DNA from: Pseudochelatococcus contaminans
GTDB taxonomy: Bacteria; Pseudomonadota; Alphaproteobacteria; Rhizobiales; Beijerinckiaceae
Assembly (NCBI RefSeq): GCF_014195635.1
Contig: NZ_JACICC010000003.1
Location: 62,001-126,000, forward strand
Length of the DNA stretch: 64,000 nt
Direction of reading: 5' to 3'
Shown: positions 25,467 through 34,646 of the stretch, piece by piece
Layout of the letters: every line of letters starts with the position of its first letter
Position numbering within the stretch: the stretch's first letter is position 1
Program-made: the position numbers and the translations under genes
The notes under the pieces: model-generated
What the model was told of the DNA's origin: nothing
The model's input: only the letters and a program-made list of their open reading frames with translations
The model's database searches: none

Positions 25467-26417
25467 ATGATGCCGCTTAACGGAGAATTGTCGCCTTACC
25501 GGGTGTTTACCCGTGAAGAATGGGCCAGCCTGCGCGCCGACACGCCCATGACGCTCACCATTGAAGAGCTGGTTCGCCTGCAATCGCTCAACGATCGGTT
25601 GTCGCTGTCGGAGGTGGCGGAAATCTATCTGCCGCTGTCCCGGCTGCTATCACTCTATGTCGCTGCCATGCAAGGGCTTTTTCGTGCCACGGAGCGGTTT
25701 CTGGCGGTGGATGATGGCAAGGTGCCATACATTATCGGCCTTGCAGGTTCCGTGGCGGCTGGCAAATCCACCACCGCACGCGTGCTTGAGGCGCTGCTGG
25801 GACGCTGGCCCAACACGCCGAAGGTGGAGCTGATCACGACGGACGGCTTCCTGTTTCCGAACGCGGAACTGACGCGTCTGGGCATCATGGCGCGGAAGGG
25901 GTTTCCCGAAAGCTACGATTCCGCTGCGTTGCTGCGCTTTCTCTCCGCCATCAAGGCGGGCGCCAGAAATGTGCGTGCGCCGGTCTATTCACACCTCACC
26001 TACGATGTGATTTCCGGTGAGGAAATCGTCGTCGACCGGCCTGACATCCTCATCGTCGAGGGCCTCAACGTGCTACAGCCCGCGCGCCTGCCGCGCGATG
26101 GCCGGGCCGTACCATTCGTTTCGGACTTTTTCGACTTCTCGATCTACGTCGATGCGGAAGAGGATCTGTTGCACGAATGGTACGTGAACAGGTTCATGCA
26201 ATTGCGCGAGACAGCTTTCCGCGATCCGCAATCATATTTCCGCCGCTACGCCGAAGTGCCGGAGGAGGAAGCGCGTCAGAAGGCCGAGGATTTGTGGGGT
26301 GGCACCAACCTCATCAACCTGCGCGAGAATATTCTGCCCACACGCCAGCGGGCAGGGCTCATTCTGCGTAAGGGAAAGAGCCACCGCATCGAAGAAGTGG
26401 CGTTGCGGCGGCTATGA
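25467..26417 (+). CDS. coaA: Pantothenate kinase, type I
   Basis: 316 residues; gcggagg before ATGATG. P-loop [13 protein letters not shown] (about 92-104), [19 protein letters not shown] and the active-site stretch [10 protein letters not shown]-terminal [34 protein letters not shown] in pieces is the standard end. It phosphorylates pantothenate in the first step of coenzyme A synthesis and in E. coli is inhibited by CoA. It overlaps the acetyltransferase gene by four bases. Confidence 0.96.
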   Translation: MMPLNGELSPYRVFTREEWASLRADTPMTLTIEELVRLQSLNDRLSLSEVAEIYLPLSRLLSLYVAAMQGLFRATERFLAVDDGKVPYIIGLAGSVAAGKSTTARVLEALLGRWPNTPKVELITTDGFLFPNAELTRLGIMARKGFPESYDSAALLRFLSAIKAGARNVRAPVYSHLTYDVISGEEIVVDRPDILIVEGLNVLQPARLPRDGRAVPFVSDFFDFSIYVDAEEDLLHEWYVNRFMQLRETAFRDPQSYFRRYAEVPEEEARQKAEDLWGGTNLINLRENILPTRQRAGLILRKGKSHRIEEVALRRL

Positions 26418-26869
26418 CCGGATCGTGGACGATTCGCCCCTCGCGGGCGGAAGACCATTTGGCGTTGCTGGACATCTGGCGGAGCGCGGTGCGGGCCACC
26501 CACGATTTCCTCGATCCCGCCGATTTCGAGCGGATCGAGCGCGACGTTGCCGAAATATATCTTGTCGGGCGCACTTTTCACGTTGCCGTGGACGCTGCGG
26601 ACAAGCCCATCGGCTTTCTGGCGCTCGATGGGTCGCACATCGACATGCTGTTCATCGCCGCCGACGGGCAGGGGCGCGGTATAGGCCGCTTGCTTGTGGA
26701 GCACGCTCGCACGGATGGGCGGCCACTCAGCGTCGATGTCAACGAACAGAATGAACAGGGTGTCGGCTTCTATCGGCGCCTTGGTTTCCGCCAGACCGGA
26801 CGGTCCCCGACAGACGATGCCGGCCGCCCCTATCCTTTGTTGCATATGAGAACAGGCGACAGCGCCTGA
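26414..26869 (+). CDS. GNAT-family N-acetyltransferase
   Basis: 151 residues, ATGA overlap with coaA. GNAT fold: N-terminal [27 protein letters not shown], beta-4 [20 protein letters not shown] with the acetyl-CoA pyrophosphate loop Q-G-R-G-I-G, and the C-terminal [16 protein letters not shown]. Closest in look to the YjaB group, whose substrate is unclear. Translational coupling to CoA synthesis may be chance. It converges with the Rrf2 regulator 18 bp away. Confidence 0.88.
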   Translation: MTGSWTIRPSRAEDHLALLDIWRSAVRATHDFLDPADFERIERDVAEIYLVGRTFHVAVDAADKPIGFLALDGSHIDMLFIAADGQGRGIGRLLVEHARTDGRPLSVDVNEQNEQGVGFYRRLGFRQTGRSPTDDAGRPYPLLHMRTGDSA

Positions 26870-26887
26870 ACGGCCGGTGGCAGGCTG

Positions 26888-27337
26888 TCAGATGTGGTAG
26901 ACGAAGGAATCCATCTCATCCTTCGGCAGATCCCGCATTTCGGCGAGGTTGCGACGGTCGAGCACGCGGGCAATCGACTCGCGCACTTCCAGCATCATCA
27001 GCCGCACGGCGCAGGCGTCCTCGTTCGGGCAGTCCTCGCAGGGGCGGTAAGCGGTTTTGCTGGCGCAGGGCAGGGGCGCAAGCGGCCCGTCGAGCACGCG
27101 CACGATATCGCCGACAATGATGGTTTCCGGCGGACGGGCCAGCATATAGCCGCCGCCCTTGCCCTTCTTGCTGTGCAGGAAGCCGGCGTTGCGCAATTCA
27201 CCCAGAATCGCATCCAGAAACTTTTTCGGGATATTGTTGCTCTCGGCGATATCGGCGACGAGAGCAGATGTCCCCGGGGTCAGGCGGGCAAGATGAACCA
27301 CTGCCTTGAGCCCGTACTTCCCCTTTTTTGTCAGCAT
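26888..27337 (-). CDS. Rrf2-family transcriptional regulator with cysteine cluster
   Basis: 149 residues. Winged HTH at the start (MLTKKGKYGLKAVVHLA; IPKKFLDAILGELRNAGFLHSKKGKGGGYMLARPP), then Cys91, Cys100, Cys103 and Cys109 in the region where IscR, NsrR and RirA hold an Fe-S cluster. The spacing differs from RirA (which opens MRLTKQTNYA), so it is another Rrf2 member, probably an iron-sulphur, redox or cysteine sensor. It is monocistronic; the 346 bp upstream are AT-rich and should hold its promoter. Confidence 0.85.
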   Translation of the reverse strand: MLTKKGKYGLKAVVHLARLTPGTSALVADIAESNNIPKKFLDAILGELRNAGFLHSKKGKGGGYMLARPPETIIVGDIVRVLDGPLAPLPCASKTAYRPCEDCPNEDACAVRLMMLEVRESIARVLDRRNLAEMRDLPKDEMDSFVYHI

Positions 27338-27683
27338 ATTGATGGGTCTCTTTTGCTGCAGGAGGCCGACATTTCACCAAAATGCCCAACCGCTGCAAGA
27401 TTTTGATATTGAGCGTTTCCGGCCAAGGCAATACTCACCTCATCCGAAAACGCTCCAGATTCCGTTTGGCCGGAGCGTGTGGCGGTCACGTAGCCGGGAA
27501 ATTCCATTTTATGAACGCAGCCATGAGGACGAAACTTTTGATGCAGCATAGTCTCTCCATAGCTTGCGCAAAATGGAATCTCTTTAAATTATGAATACCT
27601 ATATCAAGTCTCTATAATTTACAAAATGTATCGCGTAAATTTTTCTGTGCAAGATCGACACCCGGATCGGCCGCCTGTGCGAT
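27338..27683. other. Intergenic region upstream of the Rrf2 regulator
   Basis: 346 bp. I see no supported gene; a 70-codon plus-strand frame at 27382 has no ribosome site or family look. An inverted pair cggccaa/ttggccg (about 27420 and 27468) flanks a 40-base loop. The end toward folP (27580-27650) is AT-rich. Confidence 0.5.
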
Positions 27684-28553
27684 TCATGATCGCGGATGAG
27701 CTGCAATCTTGTCTTCGGCGGTTTCGAGCGCGCGCCAGACCCGAATGGCTTCCGCATGGGCGCGCACGTCATGCACCCGCAGGATGTCCGCACCGCGCGC
27801 CACGGCGAACAGATGCGCGGCCAGCGTGCCGTTGAGGCGCTCGGTAGCGGGGCGGTCGATCAGCGCACCGATGAAGGATTTTCGCGAGGCCCCGACGAGC
27901 ACCGGGTAGCCCATGCTCCTGATTTTCGACAATCCGTGCAGCGCCTGCATGTTTTGCTCCGGCGTCTTGCCGAAACCGATGCCGGGATCGAGCACAATAT
28001 CCGCGTCGTCAATCCCTGCCTGCCGGGCTATGGCGATGGAGCGTTCGAAGAAGCGCCGCATATCGTCCACAATGTCGATGGCGGGGTCGACAGCTTGCCG
28101 GTTGTGCATCGCGATGACAGGCGCGCCGAATGTCGCCGCCACGCTGGCGATGTCCGGATCGCGTTGCAGGCCCCATATATCGTTGACGATTGATGCCCCT
28201 GCCGTCAGTGCCGCGCGCGCTGTCGTCGCCTTGTAGGTGTCGATGGATATGGGCACATCCCGCGAGGAAGCAAGGGCGGTAATCGCGGCCAATACTGGTA
28301 GAACGCGCGTCTGCTCATCTTCGGCGCTGACGGGCGCGTGGCCAGGACGTGTCGATTCGCCGCCGACATCGAGAATATCCGCGCCTTCCGCCATCATGGT
28401 TTCAGCATGAGCGCGCGCGGCGGATGGGGCATCGAAACGGCCCCCGTCGGAAAATGAATCCGGCGTGACGTTCAAAATCCCCATCAGCAACGGACCACGT
28501 GCGGCAATACGAGCGGCAAGAGAACAAGCAGCAAGCGGCGATTCGCGCGTCAT
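27684..28553 (-). CDS. folP: Dihydropteroate synthase
   Basis: 289 residues from the ATG that overlaps the nagA stop as ATGA. TIM barrel with both signatures: LLMGILNVTPDSFSDGG and ILDVGGESTRPGHAPV, then IVLDPGIGFGKTPEQN and GASRKSFIG, and C-terminal RVHDV. It joins p-aminobenzoate to the pterin in folate synthesis and is the sulfonamide target. Being last in a run with nagA and the GlcNAc kinase is unusual for folP, which often precedes glmM; I infer read-through only. Confidence 0.94.
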   Translation of the reverse strand: MTRESPLAACSLAARIAARGPLLMGILNVTPDSFSDGGRFDAPSAARAHAETMMAEGADILDVGGESTRPGHAPVSAEDEQTRVLPVLAAITALASSRDVPISIDTYKATTARAALTAGASIVNDIWGLQRDPDIASVAATFGAPVIAMHNRQAVDPAIDIVDDMRRFFERSIAIARQAGIDDADIVLDPGIGFGKTPEQNMQALHGLSKIRSMGYPVLVGASRKSFIGALIDRPATERLNGTLAAHLFAVARGADILRVHDVRAHAEAIRVWRALETAEDKIAAHPRS

Positions 28554-29734
28554 GCGGCTTGCTCCACGATGCCGTCGATCCACGTTGCGACCACTGAAAG
28601 ATCGTCGTCCAGCAGCGTGAAGCTGGCACGATGACCGGGACGCAACGCGCCCAGCTCGCCGTCGAGCCGCAGGAAACCAGCCGGATAAAGCGCCGCCATG
28701 CGCAGAGCCTCTTCAACCGGCACACCCAGTTGCGACACCGCGTTGCGCACGGCGGATGCCATGTCGAGGTCAGATCCGGCCAGCGTGCCGTCATCCGCCG
28801 TGAGGCGACCACCGGCGCGGGTGATGGTGCGCCCGAGCAGCGAGAACGTGTCGCCGGGAATGCCGACAGGCGGCATGGCGTCTGTCACCAGCATCACCCG
28901 CTTCGGCCCGTGCGCGCGGATCGCCGCCTGCAACGATACGGATGAGACGTGATGCCCGTCAGCGATGATGCCGATGTAGGCCTGCGGGTCGGTGATGGCC
29001 GCTCCGACCGGGCCGGGATCGCGCCCTGCCAGCGGCGGCATGGCATTGAAGAGATGCGTGAACCCGGTGAGCCCATGCGCCCGCGCGGTCGCGATGTCCT
29101 CTGCGCTGGCAGCGGTATGTCCGGCGGAAAGCAACACACCTGCATCGGCGAGGGCGGAAAGGGCGTCAGTGGGCACGCGCTCCGGCGCGAGGGTGACCAG
29201 CACTCTGAAGCGCGGCGACAGATCGCGGGCGAGGTTTGAGATGACGGTGATATCCGCATCGGTGATCGGACGAATCAAGGCGGCATCATGGATGCCCTTG
29301 CGTGCCGGGTTAAGGAATGGTCCTTCCAGATGAATGCCCAGGAAGCCGGGGATTTCAGCGGTTGCGGCTGCCCTGGCGGCGTCGACGGCGCGTTGCATCC
29401 GCTCCGGCGTATCGGTGATAAAGGTCGGCAGGAAGCCCGTGGTGCCGAAACGCCGGTGCGCCGCGCCGATGGCGGCGATGCCGTCAGCATCTGCGGAATC
29501 GTTGAACAGCACCCCGCCGCCGCCGTTGACCTGCACGTCGATAAAACCCGGCACGAGCAGACCGGCAATGCGGTGGCACGCGATGGCGCGATCAAGCGCT
29601 GTCTCGGGCATAATCGCGGCGATGCGGCCATTCGCGACCACCACGGCATGACCTTCCAGCCACTGCCCGTCCGGAGCGAGCAGGCGTGCGCCGATGATAG
29701 CGAATGTTTCGCCGGTCGCTATTCTGTCAGCCAT
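28550..29734 (-). CDS. nagA: N-acetylglucosamine-6-phosphate deacetylase
   Basis: 394 residues from MADRIATGETF; the frame extends 19 codons upstream into the kinase gene. Amidohydrolase superfamily: PGFIDVQVNGGGGVLFND, metal site HLEGPFLNPARKGIHD, SAGHTAAS, THLFNAM, VTDAMPP and DGTLAGSDLDM. It removes acetate from GlcNAc-6-P, giving glucosamine-6-P for cell-wall sugar recycling. Start overlaps the kinase stop by eight bases, so the two act in series. Confidence 0.93.
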   Translation of the reverse strand: MADRIATGETFAIIGARLLAPDGQWLEGHAVVVANGRIAAIMPETALDRAIACHRIAGLLVPGFIDVQVNGGGGVLFNDSADADGIAAIGAAHRRFGTTGFLPTFITDTPERMQRAVDAARAAATAEIPGFLGIHLEGPFLNPARKGIHDAALIRPITDADITVISNLARDLSPRFRVLVTLAPERVPTDALSALADAGVLLSAGHTAASAEDIATARAHGLTGFTHLFNAMPPLAGRDPGPVGAAITDPQAYIGIIADGHHVSSVSLQAAIRAHGPKRVMLVTDAMPPVGIPGDTFSLLGRTITRAGGRLTADDGTLAGSDLDMASAVRNAVSQLGVPVEEALRMAALYPAGFLRLDGELGALRPGHRASFTLLDDDLSVVATWIDGIVEQAA

Positions 29735-30644
29735 TGTCCGCACTCCCGGTCTGGCTGGCGTGCGCCAGAGCGATGGCACCGTCGAGCGCATCGCCGCGCG
29801 CGGGTGAGAGCGCCTGTTGCACGTCCGCCGCCAGCCAAGGTTGCACGGTTCCAGCGAGCCCGCCCAGCAGGTGGATGCGCGCCGCGCCCAGTGTCAGCAG
29901 GCGGCGGGCGACATCGTCGATAAATCCGGCTGCCTGAGTTGCAATCAGGCGCGCAAGCGGGTCGCCCGTCGCCGCATGGGCATAAACCAGCGGTGCGAAC
30001 CGGGCATAGTCTGCAGGGGTAGTCTTATCGGCCCAGTCCACCACCTGCTCCGGGGTTGGTCCGATGTCCGCCAGCACGGCTTCTGCCAACGGACTGGCCG
30101 GGGCCAGACCGTCATGCGCGCGCAGTGCCTGCCGGACAGCTTCGCGACCCGTTACCGCGCCGCTGCCGTCATCCGACACGGGAAAGCCCCAGCCGCCGAT
30201 GCTGATGCGCTCACCGCCAAGCACCGTAAAGCCGCAGATGCCTGTGCCGACGATGAGAATAGCCCCGCGATCGTTTTCAGGATCGCCAGGCTGTTCAGGA
30301 TTACCAAGCGAAGCGCCGAGCCAAGACGTATAAGCGTCGGTGTCCACCGCGATGTCGGCGAAGGGGAAGGGCAGTGCCAGCAGGCGCTCACAGGCGCCGG
30401 TTTGCCCCGCGCCGGCCAGCCCGAAGCCTGCATGGGTGCGCTGCCATATCTCGCCATCGAGACCGGATGCGCGCAGGGCGGCCCCGGCGGCGTCGAGAAT
30501 GGATTGCCGAACGCGCGCCGTATCCAGCCGCGCATTGGCGGGCCCGCCCTTGCCTTCGCCCAGCATGCGGCCTGCCTCGTCACGCAGCCGCGCGCGGCAG
30601 CCTGTGCCGCCGCCGTCGATTCCCAAAAAATACCGAACTGCCAT
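29727..30644 (-). CDS. N-acetylglucosamine kinase, BadF/BadG/BcrA/BcrD ATPase family
   Basis: 305 residues from MAVRYFLGIDGGG; two Met codons lie further up. Actin-like kinase fold with phosphate-1 motif GIDGGGTGCRARL, phosphate-2 region AILIVGTGICGFTVLGG, and the second GGWGFPVSDDGSGAVTGREAV typical of eukaryote-like GlcNAc kinases. It should phosphorylate GlcNAc (or GlcN) from wall turnover and feed NagA, whose gene overlaps the 3' end. BadF-type dehydratase activators have Cys ligands that are missing here. Confidence 0.85.
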   Translation of the reverse strand: MAVRYFLGIDGGGTGCRARLRDEAGRMLGEGKGGPANARLDTARVRQSILDAAGAALRASGLDGEIWQRTHAGFGLAGAGQTGACERLLALPFPFADIAVDTDAYTSWLGASLGNPEQPGDPENDRGAILIVGTGICGFTVLGGERISIGGWGFPVSDDGSGAVTGREAVRQALRAHDGLAPASPLAEAVLADIGPTPEQVVDWADKTTPADYARFAPLVYAHAATGDPLARLIATQAAGFIDDVARRLLTLGAARIHLLGGLAGTVQPWLAADVQQALSPARGDALDGAIALAHASQTGSADNG

Positions 30645-30716
30645 CGCCCGTCCGATCATGTGTCGCGAAATGATTCGCTTCACCGATAAAGCATTCGGCC
30701 GGGCGATGGAATCCGC

Positions 30717-31772
30717 TCAAACCAGATTGGGCTCCACACTCGGAGCGCGTTCCAGCCATTCCGGCACGGGCAGATCCTTGGATCGCAGAAATTCCGGGTT
30801 GAACAGCTTCGACTGGTAGCGGTTGCCGTAGTCGCACAGGATGGTGACGATGGTTTTGCCGGGGCCAAGCTCCCTCGCCAGCCGGATCGCGCCGGCGATG
30901 TTGATGGCGGAAGAGCCGCCCAGAATCAGCCCCTCTTCCCGCACCAGATCGAACACGTAGGGCAGGGCCTCTTCGTCGGGGATCTGATAGGCGAGGTCAA
31001 TCGGCGCATCCTCAAGGTTTTTGGTGATGCGCCCCTGCCCGATGCCTTCGGTGATGGATGAGCCCGTCGATTTCAGCTCGCCGGTGGTGTAGTAGCTGTA
31101 GAGCGCGGCGCCGAGCGGATCGGCCAGCGCGATCTTCACGTCCTTGTTGCGCTCCTTGAGGGCGATGCCCGTGCCGGCCAGCGTGCCGCCGGTGCCAACC
31201 GCGGATACGAAACCATCGATCTTGCCGTCCAGCTGATCCCAGATTTCCGGGCCGGTGCCCTCGATGTGCGCCTGACGGTTGGCGACGTTGTCGAACTGGT
31301 TGGCCCAGATCGCGCCGTTGGGGTCGGATGCGGCGAGCGCCTCCGCCGTGCGGCCTGAAACCTTCACATAGTTGTTGGGATTGGCATAAGGCACGGCGGG
31401 CACTTCGAGCAGTTCTGCTCCGAGAAGGCGCAGCGCGTCTTTCTTTTCCTGCGACTGGGTTTCGGGGATCACGATCACGGTGCGAAACCCGAGCGCGTTG
31501 CCGATGACGGCCAGCCCGATGCCGGTGTTGCCCGCGGTGCCTTCAACGATGGTGCCGCCGGGCTTCAACTCGCCCCGCGCGATGGCGTCCCTGATGATAT
31601 AGAGCGCCGCGCGATCCTTCACCGACTGGCCGGGGTTGAGGAACTCGGCCTTGCCGTAGATTTCGGAGCCTGTCAGCTCCGATGCCCGCTTGAGCCGGAT
31701 GAGCGGCGTATTGCCGACCGCCTCAACGACGTTTCTCGCCACAGGTGCCGTGACCTTTCCTGCAATTCCCAT
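30717..31772 (-). CDS. cysK: Cysteine synthase A
   Basis: 351 residues from MGIAGKVT, seven bases after tggagg; an in-frame GTG four codons earlier is covered by that site. PLP fold type II: Lys52 in NPGQSVKDRAAL, TAGNTGIGLAV substrate loop, and VGTGGTLAGTGIALKE phosphate-binding glycine loop. Makes cysteine from O-acetylserine and sulfide. About 40 residues longer than E. coli CysK, with a C-terminal extension (YGNRYQSKLFNPEFL) as in the longer alphaproteobacterial group. It begins the run to nagK after 72 bp. Confidence 0.92.
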   Translation of the reverse strand: MGIAGKVTAPVARNVVEAVGNTPLIRLKRASELTGSEIYGKAEFLNPGQSVKDRAALYIIRDAIARGELKPGGTIVEGTAGNTGIGLAVIGNALGFRTVIVIPETQSQEKKDALRLLGAELLEVPAVPYANPNNYVKVSGRTAEALAASDPNGAIWANQFDNVANRQAHIEGTGPEIWDQLDGKIDGFVSAVGTGGTLAGTGIALKERNKDVKIALADPLGAALYSYYTTGELKSTGSSITEGIGQGRITKNLEDAPIDLAYQIPDEEALPYVFDLVREEGLILGGSSAINIAGAIRLARELGPGKTIVTILCDYGNRYQSKLFNPEFLRSKDLPVPEWLERAPSVEPNLV

Positions 31773-32108
31773 GAAAGCCTCCACTTTCCAAATTCATGTC
31801 GGACAGGCTAAAAGAGTCGGACGGTATTGTCTATTTAGTTTGTAAAAATATCGAAAATACACAATATCAACGTCAATTAGGGTCGCACCTGGCCTGACCG
31901 GATCAGGACGGGGGCTTCAATCCTATATTTTACCGCAATTTGCGTTCAGTCCCATGCACGGGTTTGCATGCATAGAGCATTTCGGCATTTCGTTGAAACG
32001 CAGAAGTGCTCTATCTTATTGGTTTGACGCGTTTTCTTCACGCAAAGCGGTATCCACTTTGCTTGAAAACGCTTTAGTGCTTCGGCGATCAGGGAAAGGA
32101 AAGGCCAC
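31773..32108. other. Intergenic region between divergent cysK and rhodanese genes
   Basis: 336 bp with no gene. The cysK-proximal half (31800-31880) is AT-rich and should hold its promoter. The other half is a mosaic repeat (31974-32075) made of two hairpins; the rhodanese start follows after 34 bases. Confidence 0.7.
31974..32075. repeat. Mosaic intergenic palindromic repeat
   Basis: Two hairpins in a row. The first has arms agagcatttc (31974-31983) and gaagtgctct (32003-32012). The second has outer arms gcgttttc (32029-32036) and gaaaacgc (32065-32072), and inner arms gcaaag (32042-32047) and ctttgc (32057-32062) around cggtatcca. The wording gacgcgtttt...cggtatccactt...gaaaacgc matches from memory a repeat family scattered between genes of many Rhizobiales (RIME-like). 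Confidence 0.7.
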
Positions 32109-32435
32109 ATGAGCGTTGTCGATCTGGATATCGAGGAAATCAAGCGCGGTCTGGCGGATGGCTCGATCTTGCTGGTCGACGTGCGGGAAACGGAAGAATA
32201 TCAGGCGGGCCATATCCCCGGTTCCATTTCCTTCCCGCTGTCGACATTTGATCCGCACGCACTGCCCGAGGCACAGGGGCAGCGGCTGGTGTTCTCATGC
32301 AATTCCGGCGGGCGCACACTGAAGGCACTGGCGGCCTCGCAGGCAGCCGGGCTGGATCTTCATGAACATTATAAGGGCAGCTATAAGGATTGGGTCGCAC
32401 GCGGCGAGGCCGTCAACACCGGCGACGAGCCGTGA
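32109..32435 (+). CDS. Rhodanese-like domain protein
   Basis: 108 residues, single rhodanese domain without signal peptide. LLVDVRETEEYQAGHIPGSISFPLS is the family opening, and the active-site loop is Cys64-Asn-Ser-Gly-Gly-Arg (FSCNSGGRT), so it can carry a persulfide. Small size fits a GlpE-like sulfurtransferase. It is divergent from cysK, which may link it to sulfur handling, and its stop abuts the stop of the convergent regulator with no gap. Confidence 0.9.
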   Translation: MSVVDLDIEEIKRGLADGSILLVDVRETEEYQAGHIPGSISFPLSTFDPHALPEAQGQRLVFSCNSGGRTLKALAASQAAGLDLHEHYKGSYKDWVARGEAVNTGDEP

Positions 32436-33062
32436 TCAGTCCATCACGGCAGCTTTGAGGATGCAGACCATGATCGCCCGGCTCGGTCCTTCGCCAATGG
32501 CGCGGATGGTGTGCGGGCGGTCGCAGCGATAGCGCAGGCTTTCGCCCGCGCGCACTTCCTGCACCGCGCCCGCGACATCGACTTCGAACGCGCCTTCCGT
32601 CACGGACAGGCTTTCCACGGAACCGCGCTGGTGTGCATCCGAATCCAGCACGCCGCCCGGTTCCGAATGGACATCGTACCATTGAAGCCATTCGACGGTC
32701 TTGATCCAGCCGATGATGGCCAGCCGCATACGCCCGTCGTCCGACACCAGAAACGGCGTGTCGGGCCGGGAGATCTTTTCGATAAAGGGCTCGTCGGTGT
32801 CTGAGGCCAGCACCCTGTCGATGGACACGTCCAGCGCCTGTGACAACCGCCAGATGGTGGCCAGCGTGGGGTTGGTTTCGTTGCGCTCGATCTGGCTGAT
32901 GATGGACTTGGCCACGCCCGATTGCTCGGCGAGTTCGGACAGGGACAGGTTATAGGCCTTGCGCAGCCGCTGCACCGTCTTGCCCAACTGGCCAGACAGC
33001 AACTGTGCCCCCGTATCGATGTCCCGCGTGCGCTCGCGTGCGCCTTCGATCTCGCCTGCCAT
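32436..33062 (-). CDS. XRE-family regulator with C-terminal cupin
   Basis: 208 residues; gggag five bases before the ATG. HTH at about 30-85 (VQRLRKAYNLSLSELAEQSGVAKSIISQIERNETNPTLATIWRLSQALDVSI in parts) and a cupin at about 130-205 (GGVLDSDAHQRGSVESLSV, VRAGESLRYRCDRPHTIRA). This design is that of small-molecule-sensing regulators of amino-acid or polyamine genes such as PuuR. Target unknown. A 16-bp tandem duplication lies 26-57 bp upstream, a possible operator. Confidence 0.88.
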   Translation of the reverse strand: MAGEIEGARERTRDIDTGAQLLSGQLGKTVQRLRKAYNLSLSELAEQSGVAKSIISQIERNETNPTLATIWRLSQALDVSIDRVLASDTDEPFIEKISRPDTPFLVSDDGRMRLAIIGWIKTVEWLQWYDVHSEPGGVLDSDAHQRGSVESLSVTEGAFEVDVAGAVQEVRAGESLRYRCDRPHTIRAIGEGPSRAIMVCILKAAVMD

Positions 33063-33087
33063 CCCCGCTCCCGATCCTTGCCGCGAT

Positions 33088-33119
33088 CAAATTCTTGCCG
33101 ATGCAAATTCTTGCCGACG
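33088..33119. repeat. Tandem duplication of a 16-bp unit
   Basis: caaattcttgccgatg (33088-33103) is followed at once by caaattcttgccgacg (33104-33119), one mismatch; a shorter related piece, gatccttgccgcgat, precedes them (33073-33087). The pair lies directly 5' of the XRE-cupin gene on the minus strand. Confidence 0.85.
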
Positions 33120-33257
33120 CAAGCCTGATCAACAAATTCCGCATAGCGGACGATCGTTTGATCCTAAGAACGACATGTCATTATCGGATGCCGGGCGTCA
33201 ATTGCTAAGTTCGGCGCACATGCTGAAAACGTTCCAGGAAGTCAGCGATGCTGCGTC

Positions 33258-34622
33258 TCACGCCTCGTTGCCCTCAAGCCGGGCACGGGCGCGGTCGCGG
33301 CCGATGAGCGGCAGCAGGTTCGCCAGTTCCGGCCCATGCTCCCGCCCGGTGAGGGCAAGCCGAAGCGGGCGAAAGAGTTCGCGGCCCTTCTTGCCGGTGT
33401 CGGCGGCGAGCGCCTGCGTCCACACCTGCCAGGCGAACGGCGACCAGACATCCTTGGTCCACGGCCCGTCCGGAAGCTGTCCGGCAGCGGCGTGCGGCAC
33501 CAACGGATCGTCGATCACCGGCTTCAGCGGTCGTGAGACGATGTCCCACCAGTCGTGCGCGTCGGCAAGGCGAATGATGTTGCCGCGCACCGCAAGCCAG
33601 AAATCCTCGCCGCCGTCCGCATCGAGCGCGATCAGCCGCTCGCGCACGGCTTCATAGGGCAGCTCATGCAGCAGGCGGGTATTGAGCTGCGCCAACTCCT
33701 TCTCGTCGAACTTCGCCGGCGCATGGGACATGCGCGCGATATCCACGATCTGGGCCAGTTCCTCCATCGATTCGACCGGCCGCACCGCCTCTGCGGAACC
33801 GACCAGCGTCGCCAGCGACGCCACGGCCATCGGCTCCATGCCAGCATCGCGGAGCTGGCGCAGCGAGAGATGCCCGAGACGCTTCGACAACCCGTCGCCC
33901 GATGCGGTGGTGAGCAGGTTGTGGTGCGCGAATGTCGGCACATGGCCGCCCAGCGCCTCGAAAATCTGGATCTGGACTGCGGTGTTGGTGATGTGGTCCT
34001 CACCGCGAATGACATGGGTGATGCCCATGTCGATGTCGTCGATCACCGATGGCAGCGTGTAGAGATAGGTGCCGTCCTCGCGCCGCAGGATAGGATCGGA
34101 CAGGGACGTGCAGTCGATGGCGATCTCGCCGCGTGACAGGTCGTTCCACACCACCACGCGGTGATCGAGCAGGAAGCGCCAGTGCGGCTGACGTCCTTCC
34201 GCCTCAAGCGCCGCCCGTTCCGAACCGGAGAGCTTCAGCGCCGCGCGGTCATAGGTCGGTGGCAGGCCGCGAGCCATCTGGAGCTTGCGCCGTCGTTCGA
34301 GTTCCTCGGCACTCTCATAGCACGGATACAGCCGCCCCTCGTCGATAAGACGCTGGACGGACTGGTCATAAAGCGCGAATCGGTCCGACTGGCGAAAAAA
34401 CGCGTCCGGCAGAATGCCAAGCCACGTCAGATCCTCCACCACAGCCTGGGCATATTCTTCCGTCGAACGCAGACCGTCGGTATCGTCGAGTCTCAGAACG
34501 AAACGCCCGCCGTGGCGCAGGCGGAAAAGCCAGTTGAGCAGCGCCGGGCGGGCATTGCCGATATGCAGGAAGCCCGTGGGCGAGGGCGCGAAGCGGACGG
34601 TCGGCGGAACGATGTCTGTCAT
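33258..34622 (-). CDS. gltX: Glutamyl-tRNA synthetase, second (GluRS2-like) type
   Basis: 454 residues. Class I synthetase: [21 protein letters not shown] holds the HIGH-type motif (as HIGN), [16 protein letters not shown] follows, and the KMSKS-type loop reads [14 protein letters not shown] helical anticodon-binding domain fills the C-terminal third. The LDDTD and SKRLGHLS patterns fit the GltX2 group, which many alphaproteobacteria keep beside the standard enzyme; it may charge tRNA-Gln for later amidation. It follows nadE by 24 bp. Confidence 0.92.
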   Translation of the reverse strand: MTDIVPPTVRFAPSPTGFLHIGNARPALLNWLFRLRHGGRFVLRLDDTDGLRSTEEYAQAVVEDLTWLGILPDAFFRQSDRFALYDQSVQRLIDEGRLYPCYESAEELERRRKLQMARGLPPTYDRAALKLSGSERAALEAEGRQPHWRFLLDHRVVVWNDLSRGEIAIDCTSLSDPILRREDGTYLYTLPSVIDDIDMGITHVIRGEDHITNTAVQIQIFEALGGHVPTFAHHNLLTTASGDGLSKRLGHLSLRQLRDAGMEPMAVASLATLVGSAEAVRPVESMEELAQIVDIARMSHAPAKFDEKELAQLNTRLLHELPYEAVRERLIALDADGGEDFWLAVRGNIIRLADAHDWWDIVSRPLKPVIDDPLVPHAAAGQLPDGPWTKDVWSPFAWQVWTQALAADTGKKGRELFRPLRLALTGREHGPELANLLPLIGRDRARARLEGNEA

Positions 34623-34646
34623 GAAATTGCGGCCATTGGAAAAATG

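Noticed and set aside
27382-27594. 70-codon plus-strand frame in the Rrf2 upstream region
   Set aside because: No ribosome site, mixed composition, no family look.
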